64,000 nucleotides of DNA from positions 2,046,001-2,110,000 of the forward strand of contig JAEHOE010000002.1 of the NCBI GenBank assembly GCA_016858145.1. Reading direction: 5' to 3'. The first letter of the stretch is position 1. Each line of letters starts with the position of its first letter. A model generated the notes under the pieces. The model saw nothing but the letters and a program-made list of their open reading frames with translations, made no database searches and was not told the DNA's origin. The position numbers and the translations under genes are program-made. Source of the DNA: Edaphochlamys debaryana. Lineage: Eukaryota; Chlorophyta; Chlorophyceae; Chlamydomonadales. Shown here one piece after another: positions 36,492 to 49,500 of the stretch.

Positions 36492-39044
36492 ATGACTGTG
36501 GTGCTCTTCAACCCCGCCCTGCTCGCAACGATCTGGCCCGTGGGCGACGAGGAGGTCGATGAAGCACACTCCGGACCCGCATTGTGTACAGACCTGCGGA
36601 AACGCATCGGGACTTTCCGGATGGTCTGCAAGAACTTCCGGGCGGCCTTCGACGCGGCGTGTGAGGCGTCCCTGGTCTTCGGCCCCCAGCGGCGACGCTA
36701 CGTTCCGGCGCTGGAGCCTGCAAGAGCAAGGTACTCCACAGCCCAGATTGCTTCCTGCCACCGTGCCCGCGTGCCAGCGGTCACAAAGTGTCCTTTTCCT
36801 CCCATAGCCTTCCTCCTCCCTCCGCCCAGCCCCTCGCAGGCTGGGCCCTGCGCATGCTGCGGCGGGGGCGGAGGCCCAGGGAGGTCCGCATCTGGGTCGA
36901 CGAGAAGCACTACCCAGGGCAATGGCGAGAGGGCGCGTGAGTTGTATGTGGGTGCCGGGCATGGAGGCATGAAGTTCTTCCTTACCGTACCGTACATGCC
37001 GTACGGTGCTCAGACCTACCCAACGGCACTGGTATTGGCCCGGCTCCCTCCATGCGCGCAGGCAAGCCTTTCTGCGGGCTGTCCGCAGGGCCAGCGGCAG
37101 GCCTGGGAAGGGCGTGGTCAGCCTCCAGCTGCCCACAAGACTGCTGCCCGCCGGAGGCGCATGCCGCATCGCCAGGGCCTTCCCCAACCTCTCCCGTCTC
37201 ACGCTAACGGGACGCGAAAAGCTCAAACCCTCACTGCTCCAGGCGTCGGCTCGGAGCCTGGCGCGGCTTCTCGGCGTGGCCTCGGGGGCAGAGGGCGGCG
37301 AGGCCCTGGCGGCTGCAGGCGGCCAGGCCCCAGGGGGGAGTGGCGGCGAGGCCTCCGCGGCGGCGAACGGCGGTGCGTCTAACAGCGGCGTGGGGCACAG
37401 CGAGGCTCCAGCGGGAGGGGTCGGCGTGGCCGCGGGAGCAGGGGGCGGCGAGGCCCGAGCGGCAGCGGCGCACGCCGAGGCGACGGCAGGCGGCGGCCTG
37501 GGGCACGGCCTCAAGCCGCTCCTGCCCCGCCTGACGGAGCTGGAAGTGACCGGGCGGAAAGGGCTGCCGCCCGGCTTCGCACCGCTGCTGCGGCAGGCGA
37601 CACAGCTGAGGACCCTGGACCTTCACGGCCAGAGGATCTCCGACAGCGCACACCAGGGTCAGGAGGCTGCCGGCCCGGGGCCCCTGGAGCAGCTGGCGTC
37701 GCTCACCCAGCTCTCAGCCCTCTCGCTCCACTCCTGCGCCGTGCCGCTCCTGCCCGTCCTCGCCGGTGCCCTCACGCGCCCCACCAGCCTCGAGCTCAGC
37801 CACCAAAGCGAACCGGCGCTCAGGCCGGCGCTCTTCGCGCCCCTCAAGGCCTTGCAAAGGCTCGAGATCCCAGGCGCTCGCCTGGAGGTGGCGGGGCTGG
37901 CCGAGGCCCTGAGCTCCCTCACCCGCCTCAACCTGCGGGCCTTCACGCTTCCCGCCCAGGAGCTGGCCAAGCCCCTGGCCAGCATCCCCCGCTGGCGGCT
38001 GCCGGGCGGGCTGCGGGAGCTGGGGCTGGGCACCAAAACCTCAAGCCTAGGTCTGCGCCCGGAGGTCTTCGCCGGACTGGAGCTGGCCGCTGGTCTGCGG
38101 TTTGACCGCGGTTCGTCCCTTCGCACACTCCGGCTCAGACCCGGCCGCCACACGGCGCCGCCGGGCGAGGAGGGCGGGCCTGCGGGCACCGAGCTGCTGC
38201 CCACCGCTGAGGAGGCGCTGTGCGGGGCCCTGCGCTTCATGCAGGCGCACAATTGGTGCGCAAGGGGCGAGGTCTTCCTCACCTTCGCTCGTGCGGAGAG
38301 GGCCCTCCTGCTGCAGCCCGTGGGCGGCGCTGCGGGCACGGGCCCAGGCAGGCCCAACCACGGCCGCTGGCTGCGGGAGGTCGCGGCCCTCCGCCCCTCG
38401 CGCCTGACGCTCTCGGGCTTCCGGCTGTCGCACCAGGATGTGGCAGTGATCGGGGACATGGCGGAGCTGCAGGTGCGCGGGGGAACGGGTGTTGTGGGAC
38501 GGAAACACGGAACACGGAATGCCTAAGTGCGCTCTGCACAGCAGCGGGACCATCGCCATGTGCTGGAGCTAAGCAGCTTGCATCCGGGGCAAAGAGGGCG
38601 AGACCCCGGCTCTCCATTGCCTACCTTCCGTCGGCTGGCGCCAGGAAGGTAACCGCAGGCAGACCCGCTCGCGCGCCATTCCTCATCCCGCTGTCTGTTC
38701 CACGCTGCCCCTTACAGGCCCTGACGTTCAAGTCGCCCTGCGAGCTGCCCGCGATGTCGCTGCCGCTGCTGGCGGCCCTGCCAAGGCTGGAGCACCTCGG
38801 CCTCTACGCGACGCCCTGGTCCGGCCCCGACCCGGCCAGCTCCGAGCTGCGGGGCCAGGCACTGGCCTCCATCGTGGGCCTGGCCCGGGCCCGGGCCCGG
38901 GCCCCAACGCCGGCCCTCCAGCTGCAGCTGCGGACGTCCAGGAGCGAGGGCAACAAGGAGCGCGTACGGCAGCTGGGCCTGCGAGCCGTGGAGGAGATGG
39001 GGCTTTGGGGAGTGGAGTCAGTGCACATCTGGGTGCACGAGTGA
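36492..39044 (+). CDS. F-box/LRR-like protein, probable one-base frameshift in exon 1
   Basis: Exons: 36492-36730, 36840-36936, 37062-38472, 38718-39044. The N-terminus is F-box-like (NPALLATIWPV, then RMVCKNFRAAFDAACEASLVF). Exon 2 joins in frame only from the reading GDATFRRWSLQEQ, which needs one base fewer in the C5 run at 36683-36687; without that change the frame leads to VPALEPARAR and does not join exon 2. Exons 2 to 4 join in frame and encode WALRMLRRGRRPREVRIWV, then Leu-rich repeats (LTELEVTGRKGLPPG; LRTLDLHGQRISD; LSALSLHSCAVPLLPVLAGA; LQRLEIPGARLEVAGLAEAL) interrupted by an Ala/Gly-rich loop, and a final repeat LEHLGLYATPW. About 660 residues if frame is restored. A substrate-receptor role in SCF ubiquitin ligases is inferred from the fold only. 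Confidence 0.7.
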
Positions 39045-40537
39045 TTCAGTCAGTCAAGCACATGACTCAGACGAGGTGGCCGTGGGGCCCCGTGGGGCCC
39101 CGGGGACACATCTGGGTGCACGATTGATTGCAGTCAGTTGTGGAGCGGCTGTGGGGCGTGGACTCGACGTGTGCATGGGTTGAGAAAGAATGACTCGGAC
39201 GAGGTGGGGTCCCAAGAGTCTGACCCCGACGGCTGATGGAAGAGGGGCTGCAGACAGACAGTGAGCGGTTTGAGTGTGGGCCGTCGCCCTGGCGGTGAGG
39301 GCTTGGGGAGGTGCCAGGAGGGTTAGGCGTGAGCATGGCATGGCATGGTGGTGCAGCGGCGGCGGATACATCAAACTTATGCGAGTCTCGACGTCTGTAT
39401 GTGTCTCATGGAACTGTCACTGAGGAGGATCGAATGGAGAGGCCCAATTTGAAAGCTGAAGAGCTGGGCGATAGTCGTCACGACTAGTGGCCGAGCACTA
39501 CATGGGGGTCAGCACAAATCACTGTGTTAAGGCTAGGGCTAGGTGGAGCCCAGGTAATCAGGCAGATTGAGGCCAACCTGAAAGCTCGATTGCTTGATGA
39601 GGTGGTAGAGGCTACGAGGCTAGGAGGAACATGTGCAATGCGTGAAGGCGTTAGGCGCCACCACTTTTGGCGCAATTGGCGGCATTCATAACGGGTGCCG
39701 CCGGTAACTTGATGCAACAAGCGAGATGGTTGGCCTGGGAGCTCTCTCCTGGGGCCACTCAGCGGAGGCCCTTCAGACGACAGAACGTCGTCTCTGGACA
39801 GGACTGGAAGGCAGGCGTAGCGGCTCTGCGATCATGAGCTGCTGTGGCTTCTTCGGCGCGGCGGGCTGTCCTCCGCCCTGCAGTGAGGCATAGCGGATGA
39901 CGCGGCGGGGTCGATGCTCGCAGGGGCCATGCAGCGTAGTCCAGGCGATGACGGAGGGCTGCCGCTGGACGCACCCCGCGGCCTGCTTATCGTGACCAGG
40001 GCTGACAGCTGCAGCGCTGTGGCGTGCGCTGCCATTGCGGAGAGACAGTCCGGAGTCTCCGGACCTTACAGGATACCTCTGTTTACCGTACCGAAGGAGC
40101 GCCCTTGTCCCCTGTGGGCCACCACGGAGTCCACGGTACCAGCGCACGCCTTGAACTACCCCCCAATCTGAGTCAGCCACTGATTCTGTTTCCTACGGAC
40201 CAAGCCAAGCCAACCAGCCCTTGAACATCAAGACGCGGCCCCATGCATATCCATGTGCCATGCGCGCATGGCGTCTGAGGTCTGGGGCCCAGGTCTGCTG
40301 CATGCATGACACGAGCAATGTCACCCGCAGACAGCCCCCACGCAGAAACAGAACTGCCGGCGCTCCAGTGCTGCCCCTGTCCCCTTCACAGCAACGGCGG
40401 GTTGAGCCCGCGGCTGCACCCCTCCGCCGCCTCATACCAGTTCTAGTCGACCCTCCCGCAACCCCTCCCCCAACCCTGGTCCCCTCCATACCCCACTCTG
40501 CACACGCCTCTCTGACACAGGGTCAGCACACGCCTCT
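39045..40537. other. Convergent intergenic region with a 3'-end duplication
   Basis: Lies between the F-box/LRR-like stop (plus) and the giant-gene stop (minus), so it holds both 3' ends. The last codons and first 3' bases of the F-box/LRR-like gene (ACATCTGGGTGCACGA, then GACGAGGTGG) are repeated at about 39109-39205. No gene seen. Confidence 0.5.
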
Positions 40538-43500
40538 CTACGGCGACGTCGGCCGGGAGGAGCCGCCCGACCCCGACCACCCATCGCTGTCCTCATACCC
40601 CGCCCCGGCCCCCGCACCGCCCTTCGCCCGGCCCGCGCGCCCCCTTCGGCCCGCCCGGCCCCCCTGCCCCACGCCGCCGTGTCCGCCCGGGCTGCGCCGC
40701 CCGGCCCCGAACCGCCGCAGCCCAGAGTCCGCGGCCGCCGCCCCAGTCAGCACGTCAGCCAAACGGTCCGTAACCGGCGCGCCGAAATCCTCGGGGGCGC
40801 CGGTTAGGCGGTTGTTGAGATCGTCCAGCATGGCCGAAGCCAGGACGTTGGCGCGGCGAGCCTGTAACGCTCGCTCGCGGCTGGCGGCGCGCGGGTCGGG
40901 CAGGTTGGCGGCCATCACGCCGAACCGGCGCTCCTGCTTCAACCGCCGTGGGACGAGCATCTTGTCGTACACGCCGCCGCGGAAGACGCGGACGGGGCCG
41001 GGGATGTCGTTGGGGTCGGTGGCGGCGGCGCCGCCGCCGGTCTGGTGCCCGCGGGCGGCGGCGACGACGGCTTCGGCGGCGTTGCGCCGCCGGACGCCGC
41101 TGCCGCGCTGTACGACAACCACGCCCTCCGGCACGTTCGCGTGTACAGCTCCGCTGGCGTGCGCCGCGATGTCGTGCCGTACGGCCTCGTACGTGGACAC
41201 CATGTCAGGCGTGGGGCGGTGCAGCCCGCCGCCGAGGTAATCTGGATCCAGCTTGGACCTGTAGTACTTGACGCCGTTACGGCCGCGGGTGTACGGCGGC
41301 GCCGACGGCGCCGTCATGACCGTCGCCGGCGACGTGGGCCGCGACCCCCCGTCTTCCGTGTTGCCGCCGCCATCCCCAACCGCCACGCCGCCAGCCGCCT
41401 TACTAATGCCCGTACGGCTCGGATTCGCGCCGCCGTGGACCCGGAGTTGAAAGGCCGCCAGCCGGTCCTTGGCGCTCATCTTGAGAGGTTCCAACCGCCG
41501 CGGCGCGAGCGCCGCCGCTGCGGCGGCGGCCGCCGCCAGGGCCGCGTTGGCCTGCTCCCGCCGTAGCGCGATCGTGTTGCCGGGCCCAGCCGGGCCCGCG
41601 GAGGACGCGACCGGGTCCACCCCGGGCCTGTAGCCGCGCATGCCCCGGCCCGCGGCCCGGTGCAGGGCCTCGATGAGGGCGCGCTGCTCCGCGTCGGCTT
41701 GCTCCTGGTGTGTGTGTGGGGGGGGGGGGGGGGAGAGGGCAGGATGAGGAGAGGGGATGGGTGGGGGATGGGTGGAGGGCGGGGGTGGTTGGGGTAGGAA
41801 TGCCGTAGCGCTGGCGGCGCTGGGGCTGTGATCCAGGTAGCACACGGGATAGCGATGGCATGCTCGTGGGGGTTGGGGGAGGTCAGAGGTTGAGGAGGGA
41901 CAGGGCAGGAGTGGGGGGTGCTTAGCATAAGGAACAGGTACCCGCCGCCCACCCGCCCAGTCTCCCCAACCCGCTCCTCCCCCTCCTGCCGCCCCCCCTC
42001 GACCAGGCGGTGCTGCACGCGGACCGATACTCCAAGTCCAGCTTCAGGCGTTGTTGCACGTGGACCCCCGGCACTCCTGCCTCCCACCCGCCTTCCCTCC
42101 TCCTAACCCCCTTTTACCCCCGATTACCCCCTCCGCCCCCCCCCACCTGCGCCACCGACCGGTACTAGGGGCCTAGCTTCACCAGGCGGTGCTGCATGCG
42201 CCCCCCCGCCCCGCCGCCACGAAACACACACGCCTCTCCTTCTTGCTTCGGGGTTTCGGGTTTCCCTGGGTCTTCTTCCCCGCGGCCTGTCTGCTCACAA
42301 CTGCACTTATACGTATCACGCGCCCACCCTACGCATCCTAAACACACGCCTCTCCTCCCCCCCCCTCCACCCCCTCCTCCCCCCCCCCACCTGCGCCACC
42401 GACCGGTACTTGAGGTCCAGCTTCACCAGGCGGTGCTGCATGTGGCCCAGGTTGCGCGCGGCGGTGGTGGTGCGCGGGTGGCTGGGGCCCAGCACCACGC
42501 GGAACGTCTCCACGGCGCCTGTTCACAACAGTCACGAACAGCGAGGTTAGAAAGATAGTCGGTGGTGGTGGTCCATGGGCGAGGGCATCAGCCGTGAACT
42601 CCCATGCAGGCCGTGGCCGCGTAGGCCAAAGGGGCGTGCGCCCAGCGGAGCATGAACCAGGTCATCCATCTCACAACCTCAGCCCTGCCCGGGAGCACCG
42701 CCTGCGGCAGGCATCTACCCCGGTAGCGCCTGGCAATAGCCCCAATAGCGCCCCCCCCCCTCAGCAGCCCCAGTAGCCCCCCTGCCAGCCGCCTCACCTG
42801 CCAGCAGCTTGAGCGCCAGGTGCGTCTGCCCCAGTCGGTCCAGGCAGCAGGCCAGGTTGTGGTGCGACAGGGCGGTGTCCACGTGGTGGGGACCCAGGTC
42901 GGGGTGCTGCTCGCGGAGGACCTTGGCCTGAGAGGGGGGGTGGGTGGGAGGGGGGAGGGGGGGGGAAAAGAGGGTGGGGTGAGGAGGGGGTGAGGAGGGG
43001 TGGGTGGAGGCTGGAAGGGGGGACCGGAGGGGTCGAGGTGGGGTGGCAGCGAGGCAAGCCGGCGAGGAGCCGCGTGGCTGGCTTCCAGATATCATCGTCT
43101 AAAACAGCTAGAAGGCCGGAGCAGGAGCAGGCGACGCAAAAACAGCGAAGGAAGGGGCGGGGAGGAAGTGAGAGGGGCAAGAGCGGGAAAGGCAAAAGAG
43201 TTTCGCTACCGGGACTCGAACCCGGGTCTCAGGAGTGAGAATCCTGTATCCTAACCGCCTAGACTATAGCGAACTACATAAACTTAGAGTTATTCTGGCT
43301 ATACATATACGCAAAAACTGCGGCCAGCACGCTCAGTCGGGCGGGTTCTCAGAAGTGCCCCAAGGGTGCGCGGGGCTGTTGAGGAGGGGCCAGGGCCAGG
43401 CCGGGGCCGCCGCAAGCCGGCCGCAGCCGAGGCCCCGGGGGGCTGTGCGAGTTTCGGCTGCCGCTTGTCGTGCTTTGGTGGGTCTTGCGGTTTGGGTGCT

Positions 43501-46500
43501 TGCAGCCCAGGGCTGAGGCTGCTGCTCGCTAAGGGCCCCGCGCAGTCAGCCCCGGCCGCCCCCAGTGAGCTGCGGCGCGGAGCGGGTGTGGAGGCCTCCA
43601 TGGAGGCCTCCACTCTGCTTTCCCGGTCCAGGGCCTTGGGTCAGAGCTCCAGGAGAGGCGGCTGGAGGCGGCCACCTCCGGTGCCCTGGGCCTGGCCCCC
43701 GGCCGCCCACAGGTCTGCGTAGTTCGCGACCACGCCCTACGCCCCTCAACCAAGCGCTACGCTTCGCTGATGTCTTCTACCCCCTGCCGCGCGCCCTTCT
43801 GCTTTGGTGCCCGCGTTCAAGGCTTGACGAAAAGTGCAGCGATGGCACGCTCGGCTCCAGGCCCCCAGGGCCTCAAGGCCTGCAGCTCGAGGGGACGGTC
43901 GCCTAGGGTGTAGAAGAAAACAACGAAGCGAAGCGCTGGGTTGTGGCGTAGGGCGTGTTCCGCTGACTACGCAGACCTGTGGGGGGCTTACCGAGTGTTC
44001 GCCTAGAGTGCGTGCCCTGCCTGCCCTTGTGCCTACGCCCCAAGCCCTGCAACTTGGGCGCTTGGCGGGCGGCTTGGGGATGCACTGCTCTGGCATGCAA
44101 CAGCCAAGTGCCGCTGACCTCGGGCCATCGGGCCATGCCCCCGCCCGTGCACTATACCTCAACGCGCGTTGGGTTGTGTCTGCCCCATGCCTCTGAGGCT
44201 CTGCCCTGCACCATGTCAGCCTGATTCGCCTCTAGGCGCGTTGGCTCACTGAGCGTTCCTCACGGTATGGCCATCGGGGGACCGTACAGCGCGCTTCCTC
44301 AGGGCGACTCAGGGCACCTGGAGACCGCTCGCCCGCTCGCCGCCCCCCTGGCCCCCTCGCTTGCATGGCACGTCGTGCGACCAGAGCACCCAAGCGAGGG
44401 GGCGGGAACACTTGCGGCCCTTGCGTGGGCGTGGCCCTTGCCGGCCGCTGCCGAGCCGTAAGGGGGATGGTATGGGTTGCGCCGGGGGCCCCTGCCAGGT
44501 GCAAGCCTCGCCATATGTGCGTAGCTTTGACTCTGCTTCCCCGTTCCACGGTTCCATGTGCTCCATGTTATTGGTCAGCAGAAGTCCCACGCCGCCCCGC
44601 CCCAGCCACGCACGCCAACACAGGCCAAGTAATGGGGAAGAACAAGAATCAGCTAGCAGATTACGGTACGAAACTGCAGCGCTGTAGGCCGCCTTATACT
44701 ACGCCTTTACGGTAGACACCGCAGCGGTCGGCTGGCGGTCTCTCCCCCAGCCGGCCGTTGCCAGCGTGTCCGGCGGGCCAGGCCCTGCGGTTTCGCAATC
44801 TGCTAGCTGATCCTCGTTCGTCCCGTCCTGTGACCTGCCCTCACTCGCAAAACTGTCCCCCCACCCTGCCTTGATGTCTTGCCACGGCTGCAAGGTGACT
44901 AGGGGCCTGGACCCTGGAGCCAAGCGTGCCCTCGTGCACTGTGCTGCATTGCGCTTTGCTCGTCCTCTCGGCGGCAAGTGCCAAGCTTGTGTGTGATCGC
45001 GTGGAGATGGGACACGTCACGTGGGCTTTGTGTACGAGCGTACGACAATACAGGTGGCCGATACGCTGACCAGGGGAGCGTTGAACCGGATATGTTAGCT
45101 GACGTGTCCTGACGGTCACGGGGTTGGGGACAACCAGGTCCACACAGCTATGCCCGCAGCCCCAGCGGGCAGTGACTACCGTAGGCGTAGCACGGGCAAC
45201 GAGTGCTCAAGGCTGCTCGTGTGGGAGGACACGGGTATTCAGGGCTGGAAGCCGGCCAGCCTTAGATGCGGAACCCAAAGCCCGAACTCCGAACCCGCCC
45301 CACCCGGAGCAAAGAGCCTGAGAGACGCAAGCCCAGGTCGCGGGTGTATGAGGCTTCTTCGGGAGAACGCGGTTGGCAACCCTCATTGTTACCCACCCCA
45401 CTGCTACCCACCAGCCCAACTCGAATGAATTTCATCATAGAATCGCATCTCATCTGTCCCTGGTGGTATAGCCGACACCCCCTTTCTCCCCCCTCTTGAT
45501 GGCCTCCAACCCCCCCTCTTGCCTCCCCCTCCCCCTCTTGCCTCCCCCTCTTGCCTCCCCCTCTTGCCTCCCTCCTCCCCCCTGCCCCTCTTGCCTCCCC
45601 CCCCTCACCTGCACCAGGTGCTCGAACGCCGCCTGCAGCTGCCCCAGGTGGTACAGCAGGTGCCCCCGGCAGCCGTGCACCAGCGGCTCCGCGGGGTGGC
45701 CCTCGGGCAGGCGCATGAGCGCCCCCTCCGCCCCGTCGTACGCCTCCAGGGCGGACAGGTCGCGGCCGCAGCTGAGCAGCACGGAGGCGCGGGAGAGCTG
45801 CAGGAAGCTGCGGGGAAGGTGGGGGGAAGGTGGGGGGGGAGGTGGTGGGTTGGGGTGGAGGGGAGGTGGGGTGGGGTGGGGAGGAGAAGGGTATAAAAGG
45901 GGTTGGAGGGGAGGCCCCTGGCCCCGCTTCCTCACGTCGGGACCAGCCCCGGGCTGATGCTCAGGGCGGTAGCGCCTCCTCCTTCAAGGACACTGCCTCT
46001 CCCTTAGCACCCCTGTCCCCACCCTCCCCTCCCTCCCCTCGCCTTCCTCAAGGCAAACGCCTCTTCACGGCCAGCCTTAGGCTGACATCCCGGGCGGCAG
46101 CTGTCCACACCTCACCCCTTACCCCCCTCTCCCCCTCCCCACCCCCCTCTTCCGTCCCCCCCTTCCCACTCACATCTCCGCCTCCGGGCTCAGGTCCAGG
46201 GCCGCCCCCAGCGGCAGCAGCCCCTCCCCCGACACCGCCGCCCGCCAGGCTGCCGCCGCCCGCTCGTACCCCGCCAGCGCCCCCGGGCAGTCCCCGGCGT
46301 TGTGGCGCTCGGCGGCGTGGGCCAGCAGCGTTGACACGGCCTCGGGGACTGGAGGGGGAGGGATGACGATCTCCTGTGGTGTAAGAAATGAGGAGGGGGG
46401 TAGGAGGGGGGTGGGGTAGGAAGGGGGGGTTCAAGGGAGGCGTGGGCCAGCAGCGTTGACACGGCCTCGGGGACTGGAGGGGGAGGGATGACGATCTCCT

Positions 46501-49500
46501 GTGGTGTAAGAAATGAGGAGGGGGGTAGGAGGGGGGTGGGGTAGGAAGGGGGGGTTCAAGGGAGGCGTGGGCCAGCAGCGTTGACACGGCCTCGGGGACG
46601 GGGGGCGGGGGGATGACGATCTCCTGTGGTTGGAAAGAGGGAAACAAAAGACGGGTAGTTGATAACTCGACAGAGAGAGGAGGGGAGGAGACAGGGCAAG
46701 GCCCCCCCTTGACCCCATGGCCTTCCCCCTCCCTCCCCTTGAGCACGCCCCACCTGCAGCAACACCGGCGCCCGCTCCCCCGCCCCCCGCCCTTAGCCCC
46801 CCTCCCCCCGCTCCCTCCTCCTTTCCCCCTCTTAGCCCCACCTGCAGCAACACCGGCGCGTAGTCTACAGACGACAGGTACGACCAGTTGGGCGGGTGGT
46901 GGTCGGCCTCGGTGGCGGTGCCCCGGCCGTCGCCGCCCGCACCCGCCGCGATCGCACGCGGGTCGAACCGCAGCCCCCACCACTGCGCAAACGGATTCTC
47001 CACGCTTCCCGCGCCGCGCACCGCCGCCGCGGCCGCGGCCGCCGCTGCCTCGATGGTGCCCCGCTGCTGGTTGGCGCGCGTGCGGGCGCGTTTGAGGGAG
47101 CAGAGCTGCGAGAAGAAGGTCTCGAGCATGTCCTCGACCGTCATGCCTTGCTCCTTGTAGCGCGGGTGGTGGTAGATGGTCATGCCGGTGAGGCAGACGG
47201 CGTCCACGAACTGGGGGTAGCCCATGTTCTGGGGGGAGAGGATAGGAGGGGGGAAGGAGGGAGAGGAGAGAGGGAGGGGGGGAGGAGGGAGAGGAGGGAG
47301 GGAAGGTGAGGATAGGGAGGGTGAGGGGGGGTGTGGGGAGGGGTAGGGGCCGGGGGTGACGGCGGTGGGGCGAGTGGGGGAAGCCCATGTCCCATGAGAA
47401 AGGGAGGGCTTGTGGGGAGAGGCCTCACGAGCACCAGCCGGCCCTCTCTCCCTAACGATCCACCTCCCCTCCCGTCCATGAAGTTGACGCCCCGTGTCCA
47501 AAACACACGCACGCTCCCCTCCCACCCCCCTCCGCCCCCGCGCCCCCCACCTGGATGTAGCTCTCCACACCGTCCATGAAGTTGACGCGGCGGAAGATCT
47601 CCTCCAGCCCCGCCGGCTGGATCAGCGCGGGGATGACCTGGGGGAGGGGGGCACGGGTTGGGAAGGGGAGGGAAGGGGGCAACGGACGCTCTTTCTACGG
47701 ACTGGCAAAAGATTGTGAGCAAGAACGAAACCCCCTTCGGCCGCGCAACACACGCCGCGAACCACGGACCGCCCCCACCAGGCAGACACACCCAACAGCA
47801 GCTGATGCACCGGTCCTGGATCCACGGAACCCGCTGGATCCAGAATGGATTCACCTTGCGGTCCTGGCACAGCTGCAGGAACTGCACGAAGCTCATTGTG
47901 ATCCGCACCGCAGCGGCGGCGGCGGCGGCGGCGGCACCGCCGCCGGCCCCCGGGGCGCCGCTGGCGCTGGAGGGGCGGGACCGCGCCGCCATGGAGCGCC
48001 CGCCTGCGTGCGTACGGCAGTACGGTGCGGGTGGGTGTACGGCATATTACAAAGGCGGTGTACGGCGAGCCGGTCGTAGGACGGAACACGTGGATCGGAT
48101 CGGCCTGATCTCCCTTTCGAAGCGCGAAGGCGGCCGACTGTACAGCGCCCACGCACGCACCCGCGGCCGAACCTTAACCCGACGGCCCCAAACACAATGC
48201 CGTCCCGCGTTCCCGCATTCCCACTGCGCTGGGGTACTCCCACACGCACGCACCCCCAAGCCGAAGACAATGCCACACGCACGCACCCGCGGTAGTGGGT
48301 CGGACTGGCCGACCGATCACCCACAACCAGAAGCACCGGCTTCCTGCCGGCTTGCCCAACATGTTCCCTCAAGAATGGTCTTAATCGTAATCCCCCCCAG
48401 GACAGTGCCCCACGCACGCACCTGCCGTGGTGGGTCTGGACTTGGCGGTGGTGGGCCGCGACGCGCCCTTGGGCGCACTGGAGGAGCGGGGGCCGGAGGC
48501 GGCGGCGAAGGCCGCGGAGCCTCGGGCGGTGGTGGGGCGGGAGGGGCCGCGCGAGGCGGGGCGCGCCCCCCCGGCGGTGTTGCCGCGGCTGGCGGGGCGC
48601 GAGGCGGCGCTGGTGCGGGCGCCCGGGGGCTTGCCGGTGGTCTGCAGGGCCTCGTCCTTGCCGTAGATCTAAGTGGGGAGGTAGTGGAAGACGTGGGAGT
48701 GTTTGAAACTCGCAGGCAGGGGGGTATTCGTTGGAAGGAGGGTAGGGTTTCATGCGGGGTGGGGGCGATGTACGAGAGGGAGGATGTCGGCGGCAGCAAA
48801 GGAGGAAGGAGGAAGCCGCGACAGCCCTTTGCCCCTTGCGCCGTTGGCCCCTTGCGCCTTGTCCCTCTGCCGGCTAGGCCCCACCTCCTGCTCCCCTATC
48901 CAGTGGACCCGTATCTGGGATCCGTATCTGGATCTGCACCCACCCTGAACAGCGCCTTGAGCTGCGGCTCCCAGGCCAGCACCAGGGACATGATGGAGGG
49001 ACCCATCATCTCCTCCAGGTACCTGACAGGACCAGGAGGGGGGAGGGGGGGGGAGCGGATGCAGCTTAGTCAGACACACCACCCGCTGCCCACCCTGCAT
49101 GCGGTGCTCCGCTGACCCCGGGGCCCCCCCTCCTCTCTCGCCGCACTCTCTGCTCACAACTCCATCTATTCCCTTCCTTCCCCGTCCCCCCTCCCCCTCC
49201 ATCCTTTACCCCTCCCTCCCCTGTCAGGTCCTCCACCCTACTACCCCTCTTGGGACCCACTTGTCGAACTTGGTGCTCCGGGTCTCCACCACGGGCAGCA
49301 CGTGCCGCTCGATCAGCAACCGCCAGGCGGCCATGGGGGAGGAGATCTTGGTGTACTTGCCAACCGCCAGGCGCTGTTGAGGGTGGTTGGCGGTTGGCGG
49401 TTGGGGGGTGCAAGTCCGACGTCCTTCGTCCCCGACCGCCCCGGACCATGTTTCACCCACCCAAACCCCCAGCACCGCACCCCCCGCCATACACACACAC

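Larger units (their letters stand above)
42391..46373 (-). other. TPR-like repeats of the giant protein
   Basis: LLAHAAERHNAGDCPGALAG, CRGHLLYHLGQLQAAFEHL, SHHNLACCLDRLGQTHLAL and GPSHPRTTTAARNLGHM fit the helix-turn-helix TPR pattern, of the kinesin-light-chain style. The region is probably a protein-binding solenoid. Confidence 0.65.

Noticed and set aside
36661..36691. A 31-nt intron in F-box/LRR-like exon 1 as the explanation of the frame change
   Set aside because: Too short for a spliceosomal intron and shorter than every other one here. A one-base homopolymer change is simpler.
46048..47388. 446-residue minus-strand frame
   Set aside because: Reads through introns and echo copies; it is not in the frame that links the flanking exons.
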